A stretch of DNA of 16,178 bases from Pseudomonadota bacterium (lineage in GTDB: Bacteria; Desulfobacterota; Syntrophia; Syntrophales; UBA5619). Location: NCBI GenBank assembly GCA_018896355.1, contig JAHIMW010000213.1, forward strand, positions 1-16,178, written 5' to 3'. The notes beneath the pieces are model-generated. The model was not told the origin of the DNA and ran no database searches. It saw nothing but the letters and a program-made list of their open reading frames with translations. The translations under genes were made by a program, and so were the position numbers. Position 1 is the stretch's first letter. Each line of letters starts with the position of its first letter. Of the stretch, positions 4,996-12,592 are shown piece after piece.

Positions 4996-5904
4996 CTATC
5001 GTCCGACGTTCAGCATCGCCGCAATGCATAGCCTCGCCCGCGATGCGGTCTCCTCCGGCACCTCGATCGCATACGTCATGTCCTCCAGGGACCAGAGGAT
5101 CTTCTCCAGGCTGGTCCGCTTCATGTTCGGGCAGACGACCGAGTCCGAAACCGGATGGAATATCCTGTCCGGGTTCTCCTTCTTCAGACGATGGATGATC
5201 CCGGGCTCCGTCCCGACAATAATCTCGCGCGCTGTAGCCTCCCGCGCATAGCGGAGCATCCCGCCGGTGGAAATCACCAGATCCGCAAGCACCGCCACAT
5301 CCGGCCGGCATTCAGGGTGGACCATCACGACCGCCCCCGGATGGAGGGCCCGCGCTGCCCGGATATGTTCCGGCATAATTTGGGCGTGGGTGGGGCAGAA
5401 TCCCTGCCAGACGATAAAGGTGCGGCCGGTCTGCCCGGCCACGAAGGCGGCCAGATAGCGGTCGGGAACAAAGATGATCTCCCCGGCCTCCTTCAACACC
5501 TCTCCGACCATCCGTACGGCGTTCGCCGACGTGCAGCAGAGGTCGCACTCCGCCTTGACCTCGGCCGAGGTGTTCACATAGCAGAGAACCTTTGCCCGAG
5601 GATGTTCCGCCTTCAGCGCGCGAAGCTGCTCCGCCGTGATCATGTCCGCCATCGGACAGCCGGCCTTCTTGTCCGGCAGCAGCACGGTCTTTCCCGGCGA
5701 GAGGATCTTCGCCGTTTCCGCCATGAAGTGCACCCCGCAGAAGACGATCACCTCCGCATCCGTCTGCGAGGCCTTGATGCTCAGATCCAGGGAGTCGCCG
5801 ACGAAGTCGGCGCAATCCTGAACCTCGGGGATCTGATAGTTGTGGGCGAGGATGACCGCCTTGCGTTCCTTCTTCAACCGCCCTATTTTTTCAACAAGTT
5901 CCAC
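4996..5904 (-). CDS. nadA: Quinolinate synthase NadA (class with 3-Cys [4Fe-4S])
   Basis: It condenses iminoaspartate with dihydroxyacetone phosphate to make quinolinate, the NAD precursor. It is an oxygen-sensitive [4Fe-4S] enzyme. The 302 residues contain the three cluster ligands in the spacing of the compact NadA form: Cys83 (AGCPMADM), Cys170 (GFCPTHAQ) and Cys258 (VVCPNMKR). Conserved substrate elements AHNYQ (20-24), GDSLDLS and MAETAKIL are present. The start is GTG at 5902-5904, supported by AGGAGGT lying in the last codons of mnmA at good spacing; mnmA ends one base earlier. No nadB or nadC is in the window, so the aspartate-oxidising partner must be elsewhere. Placement behind nifS fits its dependence on Fe-S assembly. 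Confidence 0.95.
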   Translation of the reverse strand: MELVEKIGRLKKERKAVILAHNYQIPEVQDCADFVGDSLDLSIKASQTDAEVIVFCGVHFMAETAKILSPGKTVLLPDKKAGCPMADMITAEQLRALKAEHPRAKVLCYVNTSAEVKAECDLCCTSANAVRMVGEVLKEAGEIIFVPDRYLAAFVAGQTGRTFIVWQGFCPTHAQIMPEHIRAARALHPGAVVMVHPECRPDVAVLADLVISTGGMLRYAREATAREIIVGTEPGIIHRLKKENPDRIFHPVSDSVVCPNMKRTSLEKILWSLEDMTYAIEVPEETASRARLCIAAMLNVGR

Positions 5905-5905
5905 T

Positions 5906-6961
5906 TTATAATACCTCCTGAATGATCCCGCCGCCCAGGACGGTCTCTTTGTCGTAGAGAACGACGGATTGTCCCGGTGCTACAGCCTCCTGCGGCGCCG
6001 CGAACCGGACTGTGAGGCGGCCGTCCCTCTCCTCGGAAATCCGGCAGCGCGCGGCCCGGTGGGCGTAACGGATCTTCGCCCGCGCCTCCTCCGGGAACGC
6101 GTCGACCAGGCGGTTCACCTCCCCCGCGACAAGCCCCGACGCCAGGAGATCGGTTTTCCCGCCGACGACGAGGCGGTTCCGGGCCGCGTCTATAGCGACC
6201 ACATACAGAGGCGCCGGAGAACTTATGCGCAGGCCTCCCCGCTGGCCGATGGTGTAGCAGGCGATCCCGGTGTGCCGTCCGAGGACCCGCCCTTCAAGGT
6301 TGACGATCTCCCCGGGTTCAACCCCCGCCCCCCGGCTGCGGAGAAAAGCGCCGTGCCCCTCAGCCGGCATGAAGCAGACGTCCTGGCTCTCCCGCTTGTC
6401 AAAGACGGGCAGGCCGACCCGCTCCGCGATGGCCCGTACCTCGTCCTTCGTATAGCCGGCCAGCGGGAAGAGCACCTTTGCCAGCGTCTCCCGAGGGATC
6501 GCATGGAGGAAATAGGTCTGATCCTTCCGCCGGTCCTTCGGCCTTTTGAGAAGACATCCGCCGTCGCCGGTTTCGATGGCGGCATAATGGCCCGTGGCGA
6601 GGCCGTCAAACCCCCAGGCCAGCGCCTTGCTCAGCAGCGAACCGAATTTGAGCCATCGGTTGCACGCGACGCACGGGTTGGGCGTCCGTCCCCTGAGATA
6701 TTCCGCAACGAAAGGTTCGATCACCTTCTCTTCCAGATCCGCCGCGAAATCGACGACGTAATGGCGGATCCCGAGCGCCCGGCAGACGCTCCCCGCATCC
6801 TCAATCTCCCGGGCGCCGCAGCACCTTACAGGTCCCCCTTCCGCCGGGGTTACCCCGAGGCACATCGTCACGCCGACCGTCTCATGGCCGCTCTCTTTAA
6901 GAAGCAGGGCCGCCACGGCGGAATCGACGCCGCCGCTCATGGCAACCGCCACCTTCTTCAT
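5906..6961 (-). CDS. mnmA: tRNA-specific 2-thiouridylase MnmA
   Basis: MnmA activates U34 of Lys, Glu and Gln tRNAs with ATP and inserts sulfur to form s2U. The PP-loop SGGVDSAVAALLL is at residues 9-21. GRTPNPCVACNRWLKFG (91-107) holds Cys100 at the catalytic position, with Cys97 forming a CxxC. ESQDVCFMPAEGHGAF supplies the second catalytic cysteine (Cys196). TIGQRGGL and the C-terminal beta-barrel follow. At 351 residues the length is normal. Versions with the CxxC pair have been discussed as carrying an Fe-S cluster, which would suit an anaerobe; this is inference. Its start overlaps the nifS stop by 4 bp, a classical desulfurase-thiouridylase pairing in which NifS provides the sulfur directly. 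Confidence 0.95.
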   Translation of the reverse strand: MKKVAVAMSGGVDSAVAALLLKESGHETVGVTMCLGVTPAEGGPVRCCGAREIEDAGSVCRALGIRHYVVDFAADLEEKVIEPFVAEYLRGRTPNPCVACNRWLKFGSLLSKALAWGFDGLATGHYAAIETGDGGCLLKRPKDRRKDQTYFLHAIPRETLAKVLFPLAGYTKDEVRAIAERVGLPVFDKRESQDVCFMPAEGHGAFLRSRGAGVEPGEIVNLEGRVLGRHTGIACYTIGQRGGLRISSPAPLYVVAIDAARNRLVVGGKTDLLASGLVAGEVNRLVDAFPEEARAKIRYAHRAARCRISEERDGRLTVRFAAPQEAVAPGQSVVLYDKETVLGGGIIQEVL

Positions 6962-8133
6962 GCAGGCCCCTTCCCCCCGGGGAGCGGCGACATCGCGCGC
7001 AGCCTTCTAACGACCTGCGGCAGCGCCTCCAGGACCGCATCGATATCGCTCTCTTTCGTGAACCTCCCCAGACTGAATCGGAGCGAGCCGTGAGAGAACT
7101 CGTGCGGCAGGCCGATGGCTGTGAGACAGTGCGACGGTTCGAGACTGGATGCGGAACAGGCCGAACCGGTTGAACAGGCGATCCCCAGCATGTCGAGACT
7201 CAGGATCATCCCCTCCCCTTCAATCGATTCCACGGAGAGGCTGATGTTGTTGGGAAGCCGCCGCGTGGGATGTCCGTTGAGACGGATTCCGTCGAGCCGC
7301 TCGAAGATGCCCTTGATGAAGCGGTCCCGAAAGGCGGTCAACCTTTCCGCCTCTTCGGCGAGCGTCGCCGCCGCAAGCTCCACCGCCTTCCCGAAACCGA
7401 CGATCCCGGGAACATTCTGCGTGGAGGCGCGGCGGCCGTTTTCCTGCTCGCCGCCGTGCATGAACGGAACGATCCGCGTCCCCTCCCGGATGTAGAGCAG
7501 CCCCACCCCCTTGGGTCCGCAGAGCTTGTGTGCCGAGGCGCTCAGCAGATCGACGTTCAGTTCATCCACCGTAAACGGCAGGTGACCGAAGGTCTGCACG
7601 GCATCCGTATGAAAATAGACCTTCCTCTCCTTCGCGATCCGGCCGATCTCGGCGATCGGCTCGACCGTCCCGATCTCGTTGTTCGCATGCATGATGGAAA
7701 TGAGGACCGTCCGGTCCGTGATCGCCTTCGCAACCTCCGCCGGGTCAACCAGTCCGTCGCTGTCCACGGGAAGGCAGGTGACTTTGAACCCCTCCTTCTC
7801 GAGAAAGCGGCAGCTCTCCAGCACGGCGTGGTGCTCGATCGCGGATGTGACGATGTGGTCGCCCTCTTTGCGGTTCGCCCAGGCCACCCCCTTGATCGCG
7901 AAGTTGTCGCTCTCCGTGCCGCTGCTCGTAAAAACGACCTCCGCCGGTTTGGCGCCGATAAAAGAGGCGATCTTTGCCCGCGCCTCTTCGATGGCCGCAC
8001 GGGCATCCTGTCCGAAACCATGGAGGCTCGCGGGGTTGCCGAAAATATCGCCGAAAAAGGGCAGCATCGCCTCAACCACCCGTTGATCGGTTGGCGTCGT
8101 CGCCGCATAATCCATATAGATCGGATGCATCAT
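6958..8133 (-). CDS. nifS: Cysteine desulfurase NifS/IscS
   Basis: A PLP enzyme that removes sulfur from L-cysteine as enzyme-bound persulfide, supplying Fe-S clusters, thiouridine and cofactor sulfuration. Key residues: YMDYAATTP at the N-terminus, His101/His102 stacking region (SAIEHHAVLE), HANNEIG, HTDAVQ, the PLP lysine Lys203 (SASAHKLCGPKG), and the sulfur-carrying Cys326 in the loop GSACSASS. Length 391 is normal for group I desulfurases. GGAGA sits directly before the two adjacent ATGs, and the second (8130) has slightly better spacing, so the start could be one codon shorter. No iscU/nifU scaffold is adjacent, which suggests a general sulfur-donor role. A 239-bp gap separates it from metW, so it may have its own transcription start. 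Confidence 0.94.
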   Translation of the reverse strand: MMHPIYMDYAATTPTDQRVVEAMLPFFGDIFGNPASLHGFGQDARAAIEEARAKIASFIGAKPAEVVFTSSGTESDNFAIKGVAWANRKEGDHIVTSAIEHHAVLESCRFLEKEGFKVTCLPVDSDGLVDPAEVAKAITDRTVLISIMHANNEIGTVEPIAEIGRIAKERKVYFHTDAVQTFGHLPFTVDELNVDLLSASAHKLCGPKGVGLLYIREGTRIVPFMHGGEQENGRRASTQNVPGIVGFGKAVELAAATLAEEAERLTAFRDRFIKGIFERLDGIRLNGHPTRRLPNNISLSVESIEGEGMILSLDMLGIACSTGSACSASSLEPSHCLTAIGLPHEFSHGSLRFSLGRFTKESDIDAVLEALPQVVRRLRAMSPLPGGKGPA

Positions 8134-8208
8134 CTTCTCCCGAACCGCGTCTCTTGTTCTCTTTTCCGTCCCCCTTGGGCCAGCCGTGCAATCTGTTAGC
8201 AGGTGTAG

Positions 8209-8234
8209 GGTGGATTAGCGGAGTGTAATCCACC
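8209..8234. repeat. Hairpin repeat GGTGGATTA/TAATCCACC
   Basis: A perfect 9-bp inverted repeat with an 8-base loop (GCGGAGTG) lies in the gap between metW and nifS. The sequence closely resembles the dispersed GGTGGATTAGCG...CGTAATCCACC hairpin met in many proteobacterial genomes (from memory), often between genes. It could stabilise or end transcripts here, or may simply be a dispersed non-coding repeat. Confidence 0.6.
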
Positions 8235-8278
8235 TTAATATCCGGTGAATTTTCTGCGCCGTCCGCGCTATCCTTCCC

Positions 8279-8352
8279 CGGCCTGAAGGCCGAGGCTTAC
8301 CGCGCATCTGGTCAAGGAAAATACGGGGACCGAATTGCCGCAAGGTGTCCCC
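8279..8352. repeat. Two further inverted repeats in the metW-nifS gap
   Basis: CGGCCTGAAGGCCG (8279-8292) is a tight self-complementary element. GGGGAC (8325-8330) pairs with GTCCCC (8347-8352) across a 16-base loop. With the hairpin at 8209-8234 they fill most of the 239 bp between metW and nifS. None has the T-run of an intrinsic terminator on the minus strand. No protein-coding frame is evident in the gap. Confidence 0.45.
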
Positions 8353-8372
8353 ACCATCGCGTTGCTTTGGCG

Positions 8373-9002
8373 TCACCGACCCTTCTTTTCCTCCCATGAA
8401 AGAAGAAAGATCGCACCCAGCGCCCGGAGGTTCGGCCAGAAGGTGATCGTTCTTTCCCCGTTGAGAAAGCAGGCCTTCCGGACCGCAAATCCCTTCTCCT
8501 CGCAGAAACTCCGGAAATCGCTGATGCTCAGGAACCGTACGTTGGGGGTGTCATACCAGCGGTAGGGCAGAGACTGAGTCATGGGCGCCTTCCCACCCAA
8601 ACCGAGACAGACGCGGGCGTTGATGTAGGCAAAGTTGGGAAACCCGACGATCACCCTGTTCCCCACCCGGAGGGCCTCCCGGAGGAGGAAAAAGACCTTC
8701 CGGATCTCCTGGAGGCTCTGGTTCAGGATCACATAATCGAACGAGCCGTCCGGATATTCCGCAAGACCGCTTTCGATATCGCTCTGACAGACGGAAAGCC
8801 CTTTTCGGACACACTCGTAGATCGCATGCTCATCCAACTCGATCCCCTGGACGCGGGCGTCCTTGTCCCGCGCCACGAGTTGAAGCAGGTCGCCCGTGCC
8901 GCAGCCGAGATCCAGAACACGGGATCCCGGTTCGATCATGTCGAAAATGATCCGATGATCCGGACGGATGCCGTTATCGATGATTTCCATTTCTATTTCC
9001 AT
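8373..9002 (-). CDS. metW: Methionine biosynthesis protein MetW
   Basis: A class I methyltransferase-fold protein almost always found behind metX and needed with it for methionine synthesis in several proteobacteria; its molecular role is poorly defined. The S-adenosylmethionine-binding motif I is VLDLGCGTGDLLQL (residues 29-42), then GIELDEHAIYECV, DYVILNQSLQEI (motif around residues 89-100) and the MetW-typical SLPYRWYDTPNVRFLSISDF block. The 209-residue length is normal. The start overlaps the end of metX by 29 bp. An internal Met5 is an alternative start, since the GAGGA ribosome site is very close to Met1. Confidence 0.94.
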   Translation of the reverse strand: MEIEMEIIDNGIRPDHRIIFDMIEPGSRVLDLGCGTGDLLQLVARDKDARVQGIELDEHAIYECVRKGLSVCQSDIESGLAEYPDGSFDYVILNQSLQEIRKVFFLLREALRVGNRVIVGFPNFAYINARVCLGLGGKAPMTQSLPYRWYDTPNVRFLSISDFRSFCEEKGFAVRKACFLNGERTITFWPNLRALGAIFLLSWEEKKGR

Positions 9003-10170
9003 TCCTCGGACCGAGATACGTCTTCTCCAGAAAATGGTGGATCAGGGTCGTCTGTCCCTCCAGTTCCACCAAAAAGGCGTCGTGGCCATAGGTTGATTTC
9101 AGCTCGCAGTAGGTCGCATCGACCTGTTTGAGCTTCAATTGTCGGACGATCTCCTGCGACTGATGCGAGGGATAGAGCCAGTCCGACTTGAAGGAGATGA
9201 CCAGAAAGCGGGTGTCCACCGCCCTGCCGTTGATCAATTTCCCGCCGGACAGGTCAAAATAGTCCATCGCCTTCGTAATGTAAAGATAGGAGTTTGCGTC
9301 AAAGCGCTTGACAAAATTCGCGCCCCGGTACCGGAGATACCCTTCCACTTCGAAGTCCGCGTCGAAATTGAAATTGAAATGGTCTTTTTTCAATTTCCGG
9401 GAAAACTTCTCCTCCATCGACTGGTCGCTCATGAAGGTGATGTGGCCGATCATCCGGGCCACAGAGAGCCCCCTCTCCGGCTGACCGGTTTCGTAATAAT
9501 TCCCGTCCCGCCAGGCCGGATCGGCCATGATCGATTGTCTGCTCACCTCGTTGAAGGCGATCTGCTGCGGCGAATGTTTCAGCGCCGCGGCGATCGGGAT
9601 GGCGGACCGGACCCGCTCGGGATAGGAGGCCACCCACTGGAGGGCCTGCATCCCCCCCATCGAACCGCCGGCCACGCAGAGCAGCCGGTCGATCCCGAGA
9701 AAATCGATCAGATGTCGTTGGGCGTGGACCATATCGGCAATCGTGACGAAGGGGAATTCCGTCCCGTATGGTTTCCCGCTCTGCGGATTCTCGGAGGAAG
9801 GACCCGTGCTTCCCTTGCATCCCCCGATCACATTGGAACAGATCACGAAATATTGGCCCGTGTCGAAAGGCTTCCCCGGCCCGATCATCGCGTCCCACCA
9901 GCCGGGGGCCTCTTCCTCCCGGAGGAGTCCGGCCGCGTGGGCATCCCCGGAAAGGGCATGCAGCACGAGGATCGCATTGGACTTTTCCCGATTCAGCGTT
10001 CCATAGGTTTCATAGGCGAGCGTCACCGGCCCCAGCGTCTCCCCGCTCTCCAGCGTGATCGTCCCGGGCGGTTCGGCAAAGGTGTAATACCGCGTCTCAA
10101 CGATCCCGATGGAGCGGTTACAGTCCTCCGGCGTCGGTTCCGAGGATTCCGTTTTTAATACAGCGTTCAT
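8974..10170 (-). CDS. metX: Homoserine O-acetyltransferase MetX
   Basis: It acetylates L-homoserine from acetyl-CoA, giving O-acetylhomoserine for direct sulfhydrylation to homocysteine. An alpha/beta-hydrolase fold: ESGETLGPVTLAYETYGTLN, then HALSGDAHAAG, GSTGPSS, and the nucleophile elbow VAGGSMGGMQAL with Ser170. The triad is completed by Asp330 (SFKSDWLYP) and His363 (YGHDAFLVE). Numbering uses the ATG at 10170, which has a GGGAAAG ribosome site; a longer in-frame reading to 10236 lacks support. The result is 398 residues, normal for the family. The Asn/Gly/Arg-rich end (GNRNGNH) lies in the part overlapping metW. A terminator-like hairpin about 100 bp upstream suggests leader control. 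Confidence 0.95.
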   Translation of the reverse strand: MNAVLKTESSEPTPEDCNRSIGIVETRYYTFAEPPGTITLESGETLGPVTLAYETYGTLNREKSNAILVLHALSGDAHAAGLLREEEAPGWWDAMIGPGKPFDTGQYFVICSNVIGGCKGSTGPSSENPQSGKPYGTEFPFVTIADMVHAQRHLIDFLGIDRLLCVAGGSMGGMQALQWVASYPERVRSAIPIAAALKHSPQQIAFNEVSRQSIMADPAWRDGNYYETGQPERGLSVARMIGHITFMSDQSMEEKFSRKLKKDHFNFNFDADFEVEGYLRYRGANFVKRFDANSYLYITKAMDYFDLSGGKLINGRAVDTRFLVISFKSDWLYPSHQSQEIVRQLKLKQVDATYCELKSTYGHDAFLVELEGQTTLIHHFLEKTYLGPRNGNRNGNHR

Positions 10171-10266
10171 AGTTTCTTTCCCTGCGGCCGCCTTGGTGTT
10201 TCCTTTCCGGCAATAGATACGCGGATGAGGAAACACCTTTTAAGAGAGTTTTGTTTTGTATGTAAC

Positions 10267-10302
10267 AAAAAAACCCGCTGGACCTCTCCCGGTCAGCGGG
10301 TT
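10267..10302 (-). terminator. Intrinsic terminator in front of metX
   Basis: On the minus strand AACCCGCTGACC pairs with GGTCCAGCGGGTT around a six-base loop with one unpaired base, and seven U follow (A-run at 10267-10273 on +). It lies between the Rrf2 gene (ends 10402) and metX (starts 10170). It either ends the Rrf2 transcript or acts as an attenuator in the metX leader. Confidence 0.8.
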
Positions 10303-10355
10303 GCCTCTTTCATGGATGCGAACCGCCTTCACATGAACAGACCTCCCCGCCCGGT

Positions 10356-10364
10356 ATTATAACA
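10356..10364 (-). promoter_or_regulatory. Candidate extended -10 promoter for metX
   Basis: Read on the minus strand, TGTTATAAT is an exact TGN-TATAAT extended -10 element. The -35 region is poor (GGAATA at 17-bp spacing), which extended -10 promoters tolerate. A start near 10349 would give a leader of about 180 nt that includes the terminator at 10267-10302. Confidence 0.4.
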
Positions 10365-10401
10365 CATGCACATCAAAATATTCCTCAGATTATTATCTTG
10401 C

Positions 10402-10830
10402 TTAACGATTCACCTCCGCCTTGTGCTTCTGTCTTTCCACCATCGCTGCAAGCGTCGTGTTCTGAAGTGTCAGCTGCATGCTCCTCGACGCATCCCCCCA
10501 GATGTCCCTGGAGATGCAAGACGGCGCCCGCTCACAGAGCGACGGGTTGTCGACGCAATCTACCAGACAAAGCGACCCTTCCAGGATCTGGAGAATCTCC
10601 TTGACGGTGATGACCTCCGGCGCCTTTCCGAGGGCATATCCGCCGTGCATCCCGCGCTGAGAGGTCACAAGTCCCGTCGTCTTCAGCGGGTTGATGAGCT
10701 GCCAGAGATACTTTTCGGAAATCCCCTGACGTTCGGCAATCTCCTTCAGCAGGATCGGCCCTTCCCCGTAATGGAGAGCCAGATCGAGCATCAGTCTCAC
10801 CCCGTATCTGCCCCTCGTTGACAGTTTCAT
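10402..10830 (-). CDS. Rrf2-family transcriptional regulator, IscR-like
   Basis: A 142-residue winged-helix regulator. MKLSTRGRYGVRLMLDLALH opens it, the recognition helix region is ISEKYLWQLINPLKTTGLV (residues 37-55), and the wing is RGMHGGYALGK (59-69). Cysteines 88, 92, 99 and 105 (SLCLVDC, SLCERAPSC) match the ligand region of IscR (three Cys at about 92, 98, 104), so an Fe-S cluster or other cysteine-based sensing is likely. IscR- and CymR-type members control Fe-S assembly and cysteine metabolism, fitting the sulfur genes downstream. The promoter directly in front (10878-10905) may be autoregulated. The regulator and metX are separated by a terminator, so the operon may be read from two points. 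Which sulfur signal it senses is unknown. Confidence 0.9.
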   Translation of the reverse strand: MKLSTRGRYGVRLMLDLALHYGEGPILLKEIAERQGISEKYLWQLINPLKTTGLVTSQRGMHGGYALGKAPEVITVKEILQILEGSLCLVDCVDNPSLCERAPSCISRDIWGDASRSMQLTLQNTTLAAMVERQKHKAEVNR

Positions 10831-10877
10831 CGGATATCCCCGTCTCCATCTCTACCAATTCTACTATTTCAGTGGGG

Positions 10878-10905
10878 ATTATATTCATCCAAATCGTCCT
10901 GTCAA
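10878..10905 (-). promoter_or_regulatory. Strong sigma-70 promoter for the Rrf2 gene
   Basis: On the minus strand TTGACA and TATAAT, both exact consensus, are separated by 16 bp. The -10 ends 48 bp before the ATG at 10830. The short leader between could hold the repressor site; I do not see a clean palindrome there. Confidence 0.75.
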
Positions 10906-11026
10906 GTAAAATTATTGCGAGAAACCTATCTGAATCTCCTTAAAATTCCGCGAACGACGTCCGGTCTGATCGCCGGCGGCGTTACCGTCTTGGGCATCGC
11001 GGGGCGGTTCGATCTTTTTTGCAACC

Positions 11027-11959
11027 TCATGCGACGCGGTTAAGGGGTTGACCGCCGTTTAGAACATGGACCAATTGCTGAGCGGTGACCAGCGAACTCT
11101 TCTCCTGAGCCTCTCGGGTTCCACCCGCGGCATGAGGGGTGGCAACAACGTTCGGCAAACTGACCAACGGGTTATCCGTCGTCGGCGGCTCCTTCTTGAA
11201 TACGTCGAGTCCGGCCCCAAAAAGGTGGCCGGACTTCAGTACTTCATAAAGCGCTTCCTCATCGACAACCTCACCGCGCGATACGTTCACCAGGACAGCG
11301 GTTTCTTTCATGAGCCCAAGTTCACGGCGCCCGATCAAATGCCTGGTTTCCGGCGTCAAGGGCGTGTGGATGGTCAATACATCGACTCGCGGCAGGAGCG
11401 CATCCAGAGATGAAACGCGCTCATGGGGGATATCCGGCCAATGACCGTCAGGTGCATACGGGTCATAGGCAAGGAGCTTCGTGTTAAAGGCCGCGTGATA
11501 TTTGCGCGCGATCCGGGCGCCGATATTACCCATTCCGATCACGCCGACGGTCTTTTCCCAAAGTTCGATGCCGAGGAAATTGATTCTTTTCACAACCTCC
11601 CCGGAGCGGATACGGCGGTCGAATTCCGCCACGCGCCTCGTCACGGCGAGGGCAAGGGCAAGTCCCATTTCGGCAACCGCCTCACTGTTCACGCCGGGCG
11701 TGTTGCAGACGATGACGCCGTGCGCCTTGGCCGCGGCCAGATCGATGAGATTAACGCCGACGCCCTGTTTCGCAACGACTCTCAATTTCTTCGCTTTGGC
11801 AAAATCTTCCGCCGTGAGCGGCGTTACACGCACCATAAGGCCATCGGCGTCTTCGTGCCAGTTTTTTACGCGAGGGTCGTCCCATCGCACCACATCCGCA
11901 TGTTGGATTGCAAACTCAACGCCGCACGGAACAAATTGATCGAGAACGTAGATTTTCAT
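11027..11959 (-). CDS. D-isomer-specific 2-hydroxyacid dehydrogenase (SerA-like)
   Basis: An NAD-dependent oxidoreductase of the phosphoglycerate dehydrogenase superfamily, 310 residues, without the ACT/regulatory tail of full SerA. The nucleotide-binding motif is VIGMGNIGARIA (residues 140-151). Catalytic residues by family alignment are Arg228 (VNVSRGEVVDEE), Glu257 (DVFKKEPP) and His276 (TPHAAGGT). GGAAAGAG precedes the ATG at 11959; the longer frame begins with GTG and lacks a ribosome site. The substrate cannot be told: phosphoglycerate, glycerate or another 2-keto/2-hydroxy acid are all possible. It follows the broken AtuA-like gene on the same strand, so it may have belonged to a short carboxylic-acid catabolic operon. 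Confidence 0.88.
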   Translation of the reverse strand: MKIYVLDQFVPCGVEFAIQHADVVRWDDPRVKNWHEDADGLMVRVTPLTAEDFAKAKKLRVVAKQGVGVNLIDLAAAKAHGVIVCNTPGVNSEAVAEMGLALALAVTRRVAEFDRRIRSGEVVKRINFLGIELWEKTVGVIGMGNIGARIARKYHAAFNTKLLAYDPYAPDGHWPDIPHERVSSLDALLPRVDVLTIHTPLTPETRHLIGRRELGLMKETAVLVNVSRGEVVDEEALYEVLKSGHLFGAGLDVFKKEPPTTDNPLVSLPNVVATPHAAGGTREAQEKSSLVTAQQLVHVLNGGQPLNRVA

Positions 11960-12014
11960 GATGATTCTCTTTCCTTTCACGGTAGGTTACGTTTTCGCCG
12001 GAATGTCCCTCGCG

Positions 12015-12565
12015 GCCTCCGGCGACGATCACGGACTGATAACCGTCAAGTTCGGCCCCTTCCAGTTTGATGGTGATACGATCGGCCTTTCGGAACTGCG
12101 AACCGTACACGCGAACCGCACGATCGCTGAGGGCCTCGTATCGAGAACCGGTCGAATCTATGGTTCCATCGGGTTCCGTGATGAGGAATGGGTCGGCATT
12201 CTCGTACAGCGTATGGGATGCAACGCTTTGCGGTGTGCAGCGGGCGTCCATATCCAGCGGCTCAACATCGAAATGATCATCCCGCATCCAGTCGACGCCG
12301 AGTCCCCGCCAGCCATCCCGCAGGAGCCGATGATGAGCGGCACGTCGAGCCTGTCGCGACCGGTCAGCATCAAGCGAAGATCGCGCTTGGTGGCCTCTTT
12401 TGAAAAGTAACGATCACCGGCGCCCAAATAGGCAGGTCCGCCGTCGGTAGAACCAGCGTCGCAACCGATTACATGGGTCTTAAGCGATATCCCGCGCTCA
12501 AAGGACGATTCCATGAAGCCGGACCCAAGCATGCCCGTTGCAGACAGCACCCTGACTTCCGTCAT
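12015..12565 (-). pseudogene. Broken AtuA/DUF1446-like gene (internal and C-terminal deletions)
   Basis: The first part, from ATG 12565 to about 12299, reads like the start of an AtuA-like protein: MTEVRVLSATGMLGSGF, then THVIGCDAGSTDGGPAYLGA (residues 31-50) and VPLIIGSCGMAGGD. At about 12287-12299 the family text jumps to a different frame and a far more C-terminal part (RDDHFDVEPLDMDARCTPQS, YENADPF, ITIKLEGAELDGYQSVIVAG), ending near 12015. Intact relatives are about 450 residues (from memory), so roughly 200 central residues and the C-terminal end are missing, and the halves are out of frame by one. AGGGGAGAGG precedes the start. Intact family members are linked to acyclic terpene or related acid catabolism; this copy should not give a normal product. 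It sits between the radical SAM and dehydrogenase genes. Confidence 0.75.
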
Positions 12566-12592
12566 GGTCTAAACCTCTCCCCTGATGATGAA

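Noticed and set aside
4502..5311. Long minus-strand frame spanning nadA and fdhD
   Set aside because: It crosses two recognised genes in another frame and has a Gly/Arg/Asp-rich low-complexity composition.
10171..10236. N-terminal extension of MetX to 10236
   Set aside because: The added 22 residues are not typical of the family and no ribosome site precedes that start, whereas 10170 has one.
10926..11030. 34-codon frame overlapping the stop of the hydroxyacid dehydrogenase by ATGA
   Set aside because: The overlap is suggestive, but the product is a basic, Arg/Pro-rich string without recognisable features; most likely chance.
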